From Clostridia bacterium (lineage in GTDB: Bacteria > Bacillota > Clostridia > Christensenellales > Aristaeellaceae): a DNA stretch of 6,599 nucleotides. The stretch is from NCBI GenBank assembly GCA_900754755.1, contig CAAEEC010000393.1:1-6599 (forward strand), read 5' to 3'. The translations under genes and the position numbers were made by a program. Below are positions 1 through 6,433 of the stretch, piece after piece. Every line of letters starts with the position of its first letter. Within the stretch, counting starts at the first letter, position 1. Below the pieces are notes generated by a model. It saw nothing but the letters and a program-made list of their open reading frames with translations, searched no databases and had not been told where the DNA came from.

Positions 1-387
1 CCCGCTCACGTTGAGCGAAATCACCGGGATGTGCCCCAGGTTCGCGCGCTCCAGCGCCTTGCGCAGCAGGTGGATGTAATTGGAGGCGCGGCAGCCGCCG
101 CCCGTCTGCGTGATCATCAGGGCGGTGTGGTCGAGATCGTATTTGCCGCTCTTGAGCGCGTCGATCATCTGGCCGATGCACAAAAGCGCCGGATAGCACA
201 TATCGTTGTGCACATAGCTCAGGCCCGCGTCCACCACGGCGCGGCCTTCGTTTTTCAGCAGCTCGATCTTATAGCCGTGCTGCACCAGCACGTTGGCGAT
301 CAGTTCAAAGTGCACGGGCAGCATATTGGGAATGAGGATGGTGTGCGTTTTGCGCATTTCCTCTGTGAATTCAATTCGGTTTTCCAT
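1..387 (-). CDS. 2-hydroxyacyl-CoA dehydratase-like protein, N-terminal 129 codons (runs off the window)
   Basis: This reading frame starts at ATG 387-385 and stays open to the window edge, so the C-terminus is missing. The start is supported by AAAGGAGG at 397-404, nine bases upstream. The visible protein begins MENRIEFTEEMRKTHTILIP and carries NDMCYPALLC (Cys64, Cys70) and QTGGGCRASNY (Cys99). From memory, these match the C-terminal section of the roughly 1400-residue activase/DUF2229/dehydratase proteins of Clostridia. Here that section is a separate gene overlapping the activase gene by 17 bp in another frame, which implies translational coupling. Its CYPA motif and preceding alpha/beta pattern parallel the DUF2229 domain of the neighbour, so it is probably the partner subunit receiving electrons from the activase. 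The cysteines may bind an Fe-S cluster (inference). The substrate is unknown. Family assignment is fairly secure; function is not. Confidence 0.85.
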   Translation of the reverse strand, partial: MENRIEFTEEMRKTHTILIPNMLPVHFELIANVLVQHGYKIELLKNEGRAVVDAGLSYVHNDMCYPALLCIGQMIDALKSGKYDLDHTALMITQTGGGCRASNYIHLLRKALERANLGHIPVISLNVSG

Positions 388-3304
388 GGCGCGCCGCCTC
401 CTTTCCCACGGCCGCGAACAGGCTGCGCAGCCGGATCCTTACCGCGCCCAGGTTGGCGATTTCATCGATTTTCACCTGCGTATAGATGCGCCCGGCGCGC
501 TCCAGAATGGCGCGTACCTCGTCGGTGGTCACGGCGTCCACCCCGCAGCCGAAGGAAACCATCTGCACCAGGTTCAGGCCCGCGTCGCCCGATTCGGCCA
601 CGTATTTGGCCGCGGAATACAGCCGGGCGTGGTACGTCCACTGGTTGAGCACATTCGTGGCGAACTTGGGCACGTCCGCGCACAGCGCGTCCTCGGTGAT
701 CACTGCCGCGCCCAGTTCGCCGATCAGCCGGTCGATTTCGTGGCAGATTTCCGCGTCCACATGGTAGGGCCGCCCCACCAGCACGATCACCGGCACGCCT
801 GCCGCGCGCGATTTGCGCAGGATTTCCTGCCCGCGCTCGCGCACGCGTGCCATATAAGAATGGTATTCGGCATAGGCGGCCCGGCAGGCCTCGCGCATTT
901 CGTCAAAGGGAATGGGCCCGAATTCGCGCTCCAGCACGGCGTGCATGCGGCGGGGGAAATGCCGCTCGTCGTGCGGGGCGACGTAATCGTTGATCAGCCG
1001 CACGTCCCCGCGGATGTTGTTCTTGATCACCTCGGCGTAATAGGCCACCACGGGGCAATTGTAGTGGTTGTCGCCCTTGCCCTCTTCCATGTTGTAGGTC
1101 ATGCAGGGATAGAAGATGGCGTCCACGCCCATATCCCGCAGGATTTCCACATGCCCGTGCATCAGCTTGGCGGGATAGCACACCGTGTCCGAAGGGATGG
1201 TCTTTTGCCCACGCGCGCAGGTTTCGCGCGTGCTCTCTCCGGAAGTGACGACTTCGAAGCCCAGCTTGGTAAACAGCGTATGCCAAAACGGCAGCAACTC
1301 ATAGAAGTTTAGGCCCATGGGTAGCCCGATGCGCACGCCGCGCTTGCCCGGCACGGGCCGGTAGGCGGCGAGCATCTGCCGCTTTTCGGCGTAGAGATCC
1401 TCCGGCGCGTCTTCCGGCTTGCCGCCCAGCGGGCGGGAACAGCGGTTGCCGCTGATGTACCGGCGGGCGCCGCCAAATGAGTTGATGGAAAGCGTGCAGT
1501 GATTCGCGCAGCCATTGCAAGTGGAAGTGCGCACCGTGTAGGCGAACGCAGCCAGTTCTTCCGGCGAAAGCAGCGTGCTCTCCGGCAGGTTCATTTCCTG
1601 CACCCATTTTGCCGCGCCATAGGCGCCCATCAGGCCCGCGATGGCCGGGCGGATCACGTCCTGCCCGATTTCCAATTCAAAGGCGCGCAGCACCGCGTCG
1701 TTTAGGAACGTGCCGCCCTGCACCACGATTTTTTTGCCCAACGCGCTGGCGTTCGCCGTGCGGATGACCTTGTACAGCGCATTCTTCACCACGCTGATGG
1801 ACAGGCCCGCAGAAATGTTTTCCAGCGAAGCCCCGTCCTTTTGCGCCTGTTTCACCGAGGAATTCATAAAGACCGTGCAGCGCGAACCGAGATCCACCGG
1901 CCGGTCGGCCAAGATGCCCTTCACCGCGAATTCCTCCACGCTCATGTCCCACGCGGAGGCGAAGGCCTGCAAAAAAGAGCCGCAGCCCGAGGAACAGGCC
2001 TCGTTTAAGAAGATATTGTCAATAGCGCCGCCGCGGATCTTGAAGCATTTGATGTCCTGCCCGCCGATATCGATGATGAAATCCACGTCCGGCTCAAAGG
2101 CGCGCGCGGCCGTGAAGTGCGCCATGGTTTCCACGATGCCCGCATCCATGCGGAAGGCGTTTTTCACCAGTTCCTCGCCATAGCCGGTGGCCGCCGCGCC
2201 CGCCACGCGCGCGCGCGGATACGCCGCGTAAAACGCGCTGAGGAAGGCCTTCACGTGCTCCACGGGCGAGCCTTCGTTGGAGCGGTAGTCCTGCAGCAGG
2301 ATGCAGCCTGCCTCGTCCAGCGCCACGGCCTTGATGGTGGTGGAACCCGCGTCCACGCCGATGTACGCGCGCCCGGCGTAGTCCGCCCCTTCGGGCGAGG
2401 CCATATTCGTCTTGGCGTGCCGGGCGGCGAAGGCGCGGTATTCTTCTTCGCTCTTAAAAAGCGGTGCGCACTGCGCGTAGGGCTGGCCCATGTCCTCCTT
2501 CAGGCGCGCGGCGGATTCGGCAATGTCCATCTCTTCAGACGCGCCCAGCGCCGTGCCATAGGCCACGAAATACAGCGAATTTTCCGGACATACGCCCTTC
2601 GAACCCAATGCCCGATCGAACAAACGGCGCAACTGGGGCAAAAAGGTGAGCGGCCCGCCCAAATAGGCGATGTTGCCGGCGATGTCGCGCCCCTGCGCCA
2701 GCCCGGCGATGGTCTGGTTCACTACAGCCATGAGGATGCTGGCCGCCACGTCCTCGCGGCGCGCGCCCTGGTTGATGAGGGGCTGTACATCGCTCTTGGC
2801 AAACACGCCGCAGCGCGAGGCAATGGGATAAATGCGCTCATGCCCAGCGGCCAGCGCGTCAATCTCTTCCACGGGCACGCCCAGCAGCGCGGCCATTTGG
2901 TCGATAAACGCGCCCGTGCCGCCCGCACAGGTGCCGTTCATGCGCACTTCCAGCCCGTCGCCCCCGTTTTCGCCGTGCAAAAACAGGATCTTCGCATCCT
3001 CGCCGCCCAATTCAATCGCCACGTCGGTACCGGGCAACAGGTGGGTGAGCGCAAGGCGCGTGGCGTATACTTCCTGCACAAAGGGGATGCCCATGCGCTC
3101 CGCCAGGCCCATGCCCGCCGAGCCAGATAACGCGATGCGCGCCCGGCGCTGCCCCGTCGCTTCCATGGCGGATTCCAGCATGGTTTGCATCCGTTCGCGG
3201 ATGCGCGCGCGATGCCGCTGATAATCCGAATATACAATGTTCCCCTTCTCGTCCAGCGCGACGCATTTAAGCGTCGTCGAGCCAACGTCCAAGCCGATGC
3301 GCAT
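371..3304 (-). CDS. Tandem acyl-CoA dehydratase activase fused to a DUF2229 (dehydratase-like) domain, 977 aa
   Basis: This large cytoplasmic Fe-S ATPase belongs to the BadF/BadG/BcrA/BcrD (HgdC-like) activase family. Activase domain 1 spans about residues 1-255, with the phosphate motif GLDVGSTTLK, Cys126 in NGTCAGGTGAF and Cys165 in SRCGVFAKS. Domain 2 spans about 313-567, with GVDAGSTTIK, Cys437 in NEACSSGCGSF and Cys476 in SRCTVFMNS. In HgdC the equivalent cysteine pair from two subunits holds one [4Fe-4S] cluster, and ATP hydrolysis drives an electron into the dehydratase. A linker follows with CNGCANHC plus Cys622. The DUF2229 part (about 657-960) shows ARGQKTIPSDTVCYPAK, FYPC, VGRPYHVD and SFGCGVDA. 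I chose ATG 3304 because AAGGGGTG lies five bases upstream (3310-3317) and the protein then opens directly with the nucleotide-binding strand. It is co-transcribed with the overlapping downstream gene. Members of this family are often annotated as 2-hydroxyglutaryl-CoA dehydratase, but the true substrate is not established here. Confidence 0.93.
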   Translation of the reverse strand: MRIGLDVGSTTLKCVALDEKGNIVYSDYQRHRARIRERMQTMLESAMEATGQRRARIALSGSAGMGLAERMGIPFVQEVYATRLALTHLLPGTDVAIELGGEDAKILFLHGENGGDGLEVRMNGTCAGGTGAFIDQMAALLGVPVEEIDALAAGHERIYPIASRCGVFAKSDVQPLINQGARREDVAASILMAVVNQTIAGLAQGRDIAGNIAYLGGPLTFLPQLRRLFDRALGSKGVCPENSLYFVAYGTALGASEEMDIAESAARLKEDMGQPYAQCAPLFKSEEEYRAFAARHAKTNMASPEGADYAGRAYIGVDAGSTTIKAVALDEAGCILLQDYRSNEGSPVEHVKAFLSAFYAAYPRARVAGAAATGYGEELVKNAFRMDAGIVETMAHFTAARAFEPDVDFIIDIGGQDIKCFKIRGGAIDNIFLNEACSSGCGSFLQAFASAWDMSVEEFAVKGILADRPVDLGSRCTVFMNSSVKQAQKDGASLENISAGLSISVVKNALYKVIRTANASALGKKIVVQGGTFLNDAVLRAFELEIGQDVIRPAIAGLMGAYGAAKWVQEMNLPESTLLSPEELAAFAYTVRTSTCNGCANHCTLSINSFGGARRYISGNRCSRPLGGKPEDAPEDLYAEKRQMLAAYRPVPGKRGVRIGLPMGLNFYELLPFWHTLFTKLGFEVVTSGESTRETCARGQKTIPSDTVCYPAKLMHGHVEILRDMGVDAIFYPCMTYNMEEGKGDNHYNCPVVAYYAEVIKNNIRGDVRLINDYVAPHDERHFPRRMHAVLEREFGPIPFDEMREACRAAYAEYHSYMARVRERGQEILRKSRAAGVPVIVLVGRPYHVDAEICHEIDRLIGELGAAVITEDALCADVPKFATNVLNQWTYHARLYSAAKYVAESGDAGLNLVQMVSFGCGVDAVTTDEVRAILERAGRIYTQVKIDEIANLGAVRIRLRSLFAAVGKEAARHGKPN
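397..404 (-). promoter_or_regulatory. Ribosome binding site of the overlapping downstream gene
   Basis: AAAGGAGG, read on the minus strand, sits nine bases before ATG 387. It lies inside the last codons of the activase gene. Its strength and spacing argue that the downstream frame is a genuine separately initiated gene and not the product of a sequencing frameshift. Confidence 0.75.
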
Positions 3305-3329
3305 CGTTTCACCCCTTTTGTAATCGCGC

Positions 3330-3402
3330 AAAAAGGCAACCAGCGCGAAAATCGCCTGCCGGGCGAGCGTCTGGCTCGCGCGCGATTCCCGCAGTGGTTG
3401 CC
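3330..3402 (-). terminator. Long hairpin with U-tract in the activase leader (candidate attenuator or terminator)
   Basis: Read on the minus strand, GGCAACCA (3402-3395) pairs perfectly with TGGTTGCC (3342-3335), followed directly by five T (3334-3330). Inside the outer stem, after a C-C mismatch, TGCGGG pairs with TTCGCG (with wobbles) and AATCGC with GCGATT. A terminal stem GCGAGC/GCTCGC closes a five-base loop. The result is one long, nearly continuous hairpin ending about 13 bases before the activase Shine-Dalgarno. This is intrinsic-terminator form, placed between a good promoter and the gene it would serve, which suggests conditional termination. It could instead end a short RNA of about 135 nt starting near 3465. 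No ligand-binding riboswitch class was recognised. Confidence 0.7.
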
Positions 3403-3440
3403 CGTCCCCCGTGGAATATGCTCTTTCGGCAAGTGTATCG

Positions 3441-3458
3441 TCGCGCAGTGTACCGCGA
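3441..3458 (-). other. Small hairpin at the 5' end of the activase leader
   Basis: Read on the minus strand, TCGCG (3458-3454) and CGCGA (3445-3441) flank an eight-base loop. It falls a few bases after the predicted transcription start. A little further on, TTGCC (3432-3428) could pair with GGCAA (3402-3398) in the 5' arm of the large leader hairpin, a possible but short antiterminator. No function is proven. Confidence 0.35.
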
Positions 3459-3471
3459 TTTCTCCGCCTAG

Positions 3472-3500
3472 ATTATAAACGATAGATATGACTTTGTAAC
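3472..3500 (-). promoter_or_regulatory. Sigma-A type promoter for the activase operon
   Basis: A perfect TATAAT (3477-3472, minus strand) is preceded by a 17-base spacer and GTTACA (3500-3495), which matches four of six bases of TTGACA. The surroundings are AT-rich compared with the rest of the window. The predicted start is near 3465, giving a leader of about 160 nt before ATG 3304. The 314-bp gap 3305-3618 is therefore occupied by this promoter and the structured leader. The stretch 3501-3618 next to the carboxypeptidase stop shows no convincing element. Confidence 0.7.
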
Positions 3501-3618
3501 TCATTTTTTGTAAAATCATGCGGCCATACGCGAAGAAAACATTTTAATAGGAAAAAAGGCATGCGAAAACCCGCTTGCTGGGCCAAATGATACCGCTACG
3601 GCGGAATAACCATTGGCT

Positions 3619-4788
3619 TTATTGAAACAGCCAGCGCCCAAACACGCGACGCAATCCATCGGCAAAATCCTGCCGCCCAACGGCCTGCGCCGCAACCACG
3701 GCAATGCGGGCGATTTTGCGTCCATCCAGCACCACATCCACGCTGCCCACCGCGTCGCCCATATCCAGCGGCGCTTGCACGCTTTGCGGCAAATTGGGCA
3801 AGAGTTCCACCGATTGCTCCGTGCCTTTTTTCATCAGCAACGTGAGGTCGCCCTGCAGCATCAACGCGATAGAAGGGAGGTTGCCGCCCTCCACGGGCAT
3901 TTCGCCCTTGATTTTCGCGCCGCTCTTGGCGACGGGATACAACCGGTAGTTGGCAAAGCCGTAATCGAACATGGATGCGGCGGTATCAAACCGGTCGCTG
4001 CTGCTCTGCGCGCCGAGCACCACGGCAATCAGGCGCATGCCGCCGCGCTCAGCCGTAGCGGAAATGCAATAACCCGCTTCGTTGGTGGAGCCGGTTTTGC
4101 CGCCGTCGCAGCCATCGTACAGGCGGATGAGCCGGTTGGTGTTGGTGAGCTGCGTTTCGCGTCCGCTCTCATGAATCACGGAATCCAGCCAGATGGTGGA
4201 ATACTCGAAATACAGGGGATGCTTCAGCATTTCCACCGTCATGCGGGCCACGTCGCGCGCGGTGGTGTAATGCCCCTCGGCGGGCAGGCCCGTGGAATTC
4301 ACAAAGTGCGTGTCGGCCATGCCCAACTCTTGCGCGCGCTCGTTCATGCGATCCACAAACAACTGGTGCGAGCCATACAGGTATTCGCCAATGGCGACCG
4401 TCGCGTCGTTTGCGCTGCCCACGATCATGCTCTTGAGCAAGGTCTCAAAAGGCAGCGTTTCGCCCGCGTCGAGCAGCACCTGCGAGCCGCCCATGCCCGC
4501 CGCGGTTTGGGAAACGGGAACGGGGTCTTCCAGCGTAGCCCGCCCCGCTTCCAACGCCTCCAATGCCAGCAAAATGGCCATGACCTTGGTCACGCTCGCC
4601 ACGGGGCGGCGCTCGTCCGCGTTTTGCTCAAAGAGAATTTGCCCGCTTTCTGGTTCCACGAGCACCGCGCTTTCGCACAATAGCGGGATTGGCGGCGCGG
4701 TTTCCAGCGCGGCGTCCATCAGTTCGCCGCGCGCTGCGCAGGGCGCCAGCAGCGCCAGCGCCAACAAAAGGCATGCGAATTTCCTCAT
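3619..4788 (-). CDS. dacF: Secreted serine-type D-Ala-D-Ala carboxypeptidase (DacF/PBP5 family), 389 aa
   Basis: This low-molecular-weight penicillin-binding protein trims the terminal D-alanine from peptidoglycan stem peptides outside the membrane. ATG 4788 is preceded at seven bases by GGGAGGT (4796-4802). Residues 1 to about 20 (MRKFACLLLALALLAPCAAR) form a signal peptide, which fixes this start. The peptidase S11 domain (about 35-275) has all three active-site motifs: SVTK with nucleophile Ser65 and Lys68, SAN at 125-127, and KTG at 231-233 in GGKTGSTNEAGYC. A PBP5 C-terminal beta domain follows (about 277-370). The last residues, QDFADGLRRVFGRWLFQ, look like the amphipathic helix that anchors such enzymes to the membrane. 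The length equals the usual DacF size of about 390. The gene stands alone, divergent from the MATE gene and separated from the activase operon by a promoter. The dacF symbol rests on family similarity; another S11 paralogue is possible. Confidence 0.93.
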   Translation of the reverse strand: MRKFACLLLALALLAPCAARGELMDAALETAPPIPLLCESAVLVEPESGQILFEQNADERRPVASVTKVMAILLALEALEAGRATLEDPVPVSQTAAGMGGSQVLLDAGETLPFETLLKSMIVGSANDATVAIGEYLYGSHQLFVDRMNERAQELGMADTHFVNSTGLPAEGHYTTARDVARMTVEMLKHPLYFEYSTIWLDSVIHESGRETQLTNTNRLIRLYDGCDGGKTGSTNEAGYCISATAERGGMRLIAVVLGAQSSSDRFDTAASMFDYGFANYRLYPVAKSGAKIKGEMPVEGGNLPSIALMLQGDLTLLMKKGTEQSVELLPNLPQSVQAPLDMGDAVGSVDVVLDGRKIARIAVVAAQAVGRQDFADGLRRVFGRWLFQ

Positions 4789-4795
4789 GCTATCG

Positions 4796-4802
4796 ACCTC
4801 CC
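4796..4802 (-). promoter_or_regulatory. Ribosome binding site deciding the carboxypeptidase start
   Basis: GGGAGGT, read on the minus strand, lies seven bases before ATG 4788. It selects this start, with its signal peptide, over an in-frame start at 4950 that would place 54 polar, non-secretory residues in front of the signal sequence. Confidence 0.75.
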
Positions 4803-4887
4803 ACCTTATTCTTACACGCAGAGGCGGACGGGTATGCTGGCATGGCGCAAATGCCGCCCGGATAACATGGCTTTGCCCGAAACTTCG

Positions 4888-4917
4888 TTGACTTATGCCG
4901 GTTCGCGGTGTTATGAT
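4888..4917 (+). promoter_or_regulatory. Predicted promoter of the MATE transporter gene
   Basis: TTGACT (4888-4893) and TATGAT (4912-4917) each match five of six consensus bases and are 18 bases apart. The predicted start near 4924 gives a leader of about 60 nt before ATG 4985. It lies in the 196-bp divergent region 4789-4984. No comparably clear promoter was found for the carboxypeptidase on the other strand. Confidence 0.6.
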
Positions 4918-4939
4918 ACCTGGCAGATTGCCAAAGATG

Positions 4940-4963
4940 CCGCGCGCCAAACTTCGCGCGCGG
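4940..4963 (+). promoter_or_regulatory. GC-rich inverted repeat in the MATE leader
   Basis: CCGCGCG (4940-4946) and CGCGCGG (4957-4963) form a seven-base inverted repeat around a ten-base centre. It lies between the predicted transcription start and the ribosome binding site GGGGGA (4971-4976). It could be an RNA hairpin limiting translation or a repressor operator. CGCG repeats arise easily in DNA of this composition, so the call is tentative. Confidence 0.3.
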
Positions 4964-4984
4964 AGCGTATGGGGGAAACTGGAT

Positions 4985-6367
4985 ATGGAAGAAACGCGTC
5001 AAAGCCGTGTAGAAAACGATTTGGGCCGGGACGACATTCGCCAATTGGTGCGCAGGATCGCCGTACCCAGTATGCTTGCGCAGTTTGTGAGCGTGCTATA
5101 CAGCATTGTGGACCGCATGTATATCGGGCACATCCCGGAAGTGGGCGAGTTGGCGCTGGCCGGCGTGGGCGTGTGCGGGCCAGTGGTGACGATGATCGGT
5201 TCCGTGGCTTCGCTGGTAGGCATGGGCGGCGCGCCGCTGATGAGCATCAAAATGGGCGAAGGCGACACGGCAGGCGCGCGGAAAATCCTTGCCAACTGCT
5301 TTGTGCTGATCTGCGTGTTCGCGCTCGTGCTGATGGCCGTGGTGATTCCGCTGCGCCAGCCCATGCTGCTATTCTTTGGCGCGAGCGCCAGTACGTTGCC
5401 CTACGCGGATACGTATTTTTTGTATTATGTCACGGGCACGGTGTTTGCCCTATTGGCCACGGGCATGAACTCCTTTGTGACCGCGCAGGGATTCGCGCGC
5501 AAGGCGATGGCTTCCGTGCTGCTGGGCGCGGTGATGAACATTGTGCTCGATCCAGTGTTCATCTTCGCGCTGGATATGGGCGTAGCGGGCGCGGCCATTG
5601 CTACGGTGATTTCGCAGGCGGCCAGTTGCGCATACGCACTGTGCTTTTTGCTGGGCAAACGCGCGCAAATCCGCATCGAACGCCCGCATCTGGATTTTGC
5701 GGTGATTCGCCGCGTGCTGCTGCTGGGATTCACGCCGTTTTCCATCATCGCAGTGGACAACGCCATGATCATTGCCATGAACGCCGTGCTCCAGCGCTAT
5801 GGCGGCGCGAGCGAAGGCGATTTGATGGTGACCGTAGCCACCATCGTACAAAGCTTTATGCTGGTGGTCACCATGCCTTTGGGCGGCATTTCCGGCGGCA
5901 CGCAGCCCATTCTAAGTTTTAACTATGGCGCGCGACAGGTCGACCGAGTGGTGCGCGCCCAGCGGCACATTTTCTTGTGGTGCCTGGGATTTACGGCGCT
6001 CATGTTTGTGCTGGCGCGCCTGGCAGGGCCGCTGTTTGTACAGTTGTTCACCACCGATCCGTTGGTGGCGGAAAAGTCCGTCTGGGCCATTCGCGTGTGT
6101 ACGCTGGCGCTGATTCCCCTGGGCTTGCAATATGAAATTGTGGATGGATTCACAGCCATTGGACAGGTGCGCTATGCCTGGCCGCTGTCCTTCTGGCGCA
6201 AGGCAGTGTATTTCGCCGCGCTGTTCATCCTGCCCGCGGTCTGGGGCGTGGAGGCCACATTCTACGCCGAAGCCATATCGGATGTGGTGGGGCCGCTCAC
6301 TTCCATCGCCGTGCATGCGCTGGTGATGAAAAAGCTGATGGCGCGCCGCGCGATGACCGGCGTGTAA
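4985..6367 (+). CDS. MATE family multidrug/sodium-type efflux transporter, 460 aa
   Basis: This integral membrane antiporter probably exports cationic drugs or metabolites using a Na+ or H+ gradient. ATG 4985 has GGGGGA (4971-4976) eight bases upstream. An earlier in-frame ATG at 4895 would lie inside the predicted promoter and add 30 arginine-rich residues. After a hydrophilic N-terminus of about 23 residues, the protein shows the usual MATE pattern of about 12 hydrophobic segments. Family hallmarks are IAVPSMLAQFVSVLYSIVDR with YIGHIPEVG (about 25-54), MNIVLDPVFIF (184-194), GFTPFSI (248-254) and QPILSFNYGA (307-316). The two MATN halves lie at about 20-225 and 240-445. The GHIPEVG region most resembles MepA-like members. 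Length is normal at about 450-460. It is divergent from the carboxypeptidase gene, convergent with rpsR, and ends seven bases before a terminator. The substrate cannot be told from sequence. Confidence 0.93.
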   Translation: MEETRQSRVENDLGRDDIRQLVRRIAVPSMLAQFVSVLYSIVDRMYIGHIPEVGELALAGVGVCGPVVTMIGSVASLVGMGGAPLMSIKMGEGDTAGARKILANCFVLICVFALVLMAVVIPLRQPMLLFFGASASTLPYADTYFLYYVTGTVFALLATGMNSFVTAQGFARKAMASVLLGAVMNIVLDPVFIFALDMGVAGAAIATVISQAASCAYALCFLLGKRAQIRIERPHLDFAVIRRVLLLGFTPFSIIAVDNAMIIAMNAVLQRYGGASEGDLMVTVATIVQSFMLVVTMPLGGISGGTQPILSFNYGARQVDRVVRAQRHIFLWCLGFTALMFVLARLAGPLFVQLFTTDPLVAEKSVWAIRVCTLALIPLGLQYEIVDGFTAIGQVRYAWPLSFWRKAVYFAALFILPAVWGVEATFYAEAISDVVGPLTSIAVHALVMKKLMARRAMTGV

Positions 6368-6373
6368 CGGCAT

Positions 6374-6424
6374 AAAAAACCCCCGCGCACCAGGAACTCG
6401 CGTTCCGGTGGCGGGGGTATTTTT
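6374..6424. terminator. Bidirectional intrinsic terminator between the MATE gene and rpsR
   Basis: The outer stem CCCCCGC (6380-6386) pairs with GCGGGGG (6411-6417). CACC then pairs with GGTG, and GGAAC with GTTCC around a TCGC loop. On the plus strand TATTTTT follows (6418-6424). On the minus strand six T follow, seen as A at 6374-6379. It therefore fits termination of the MATE transcript from the left and of the rpsR transcript from the right, both of whose stop codons lie within ten bases of it. Confidence 0.9.
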
Positions 6425-6433
6425 GCGTTGTGC

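Noticed and set aside
401..407. Possible -1 slippery heptamer G GGA AAG near the end of the activase gene
   Set aside because: It is in the correct phase for slippage, but a -1 shift does not enter the downstream frame, which lies at +1 (or -2). Independent initiation at ATG 387 explains the arrangement better.
293..1312. Long plus-strand open frame (339 codons) opposite the activase gene; similar ones at 2117-3130, 3613-4683 and 4834-5922
   Set aside because: They are rich in His, Ala, Arg and Gly with no recognisable motif and no good ribosome binding site. They mirror the GC-biased codons of well-identified genes, so they are compositional shadows.
3304..3331. Upstream TTG start at 3331 for the activase, adding nine residues
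   Set aside because: The codon falls in the terminator-like U-tract and its extra residues precede the conserved MRIGLDVG opening. ATG 3304 has the Shine-Dalgarno at the right distance.
3560..3603. Weak hairpins after the carboxypeptidase stop (CCGC-CGTA-GCGG; CCC/GGG followed by TTTT)
   Set aside because: The first has only four base pairs and no U-tract, and the second only three base pairs. Neither is a convincing terminator, so none is annotated for this gene.
4727..4788. Lipoprotein signal (LAPC) in the carboxypeptidase N-terminus
   Set aside because: Proline directly before the cysteine does not fit the lipobox, where Gly, Ala or Ser is expected. A type I signal peptide plus C-terminal amphipathic anchor is usual for this family.
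4895..4984. Earlier in-frame ATG at 4895 for the MATE protein
   Set aside because: It lies within the predicted promoter, adds 30 basic non-family residues, and lacks the ribosome binding site that ATG 4985 has.
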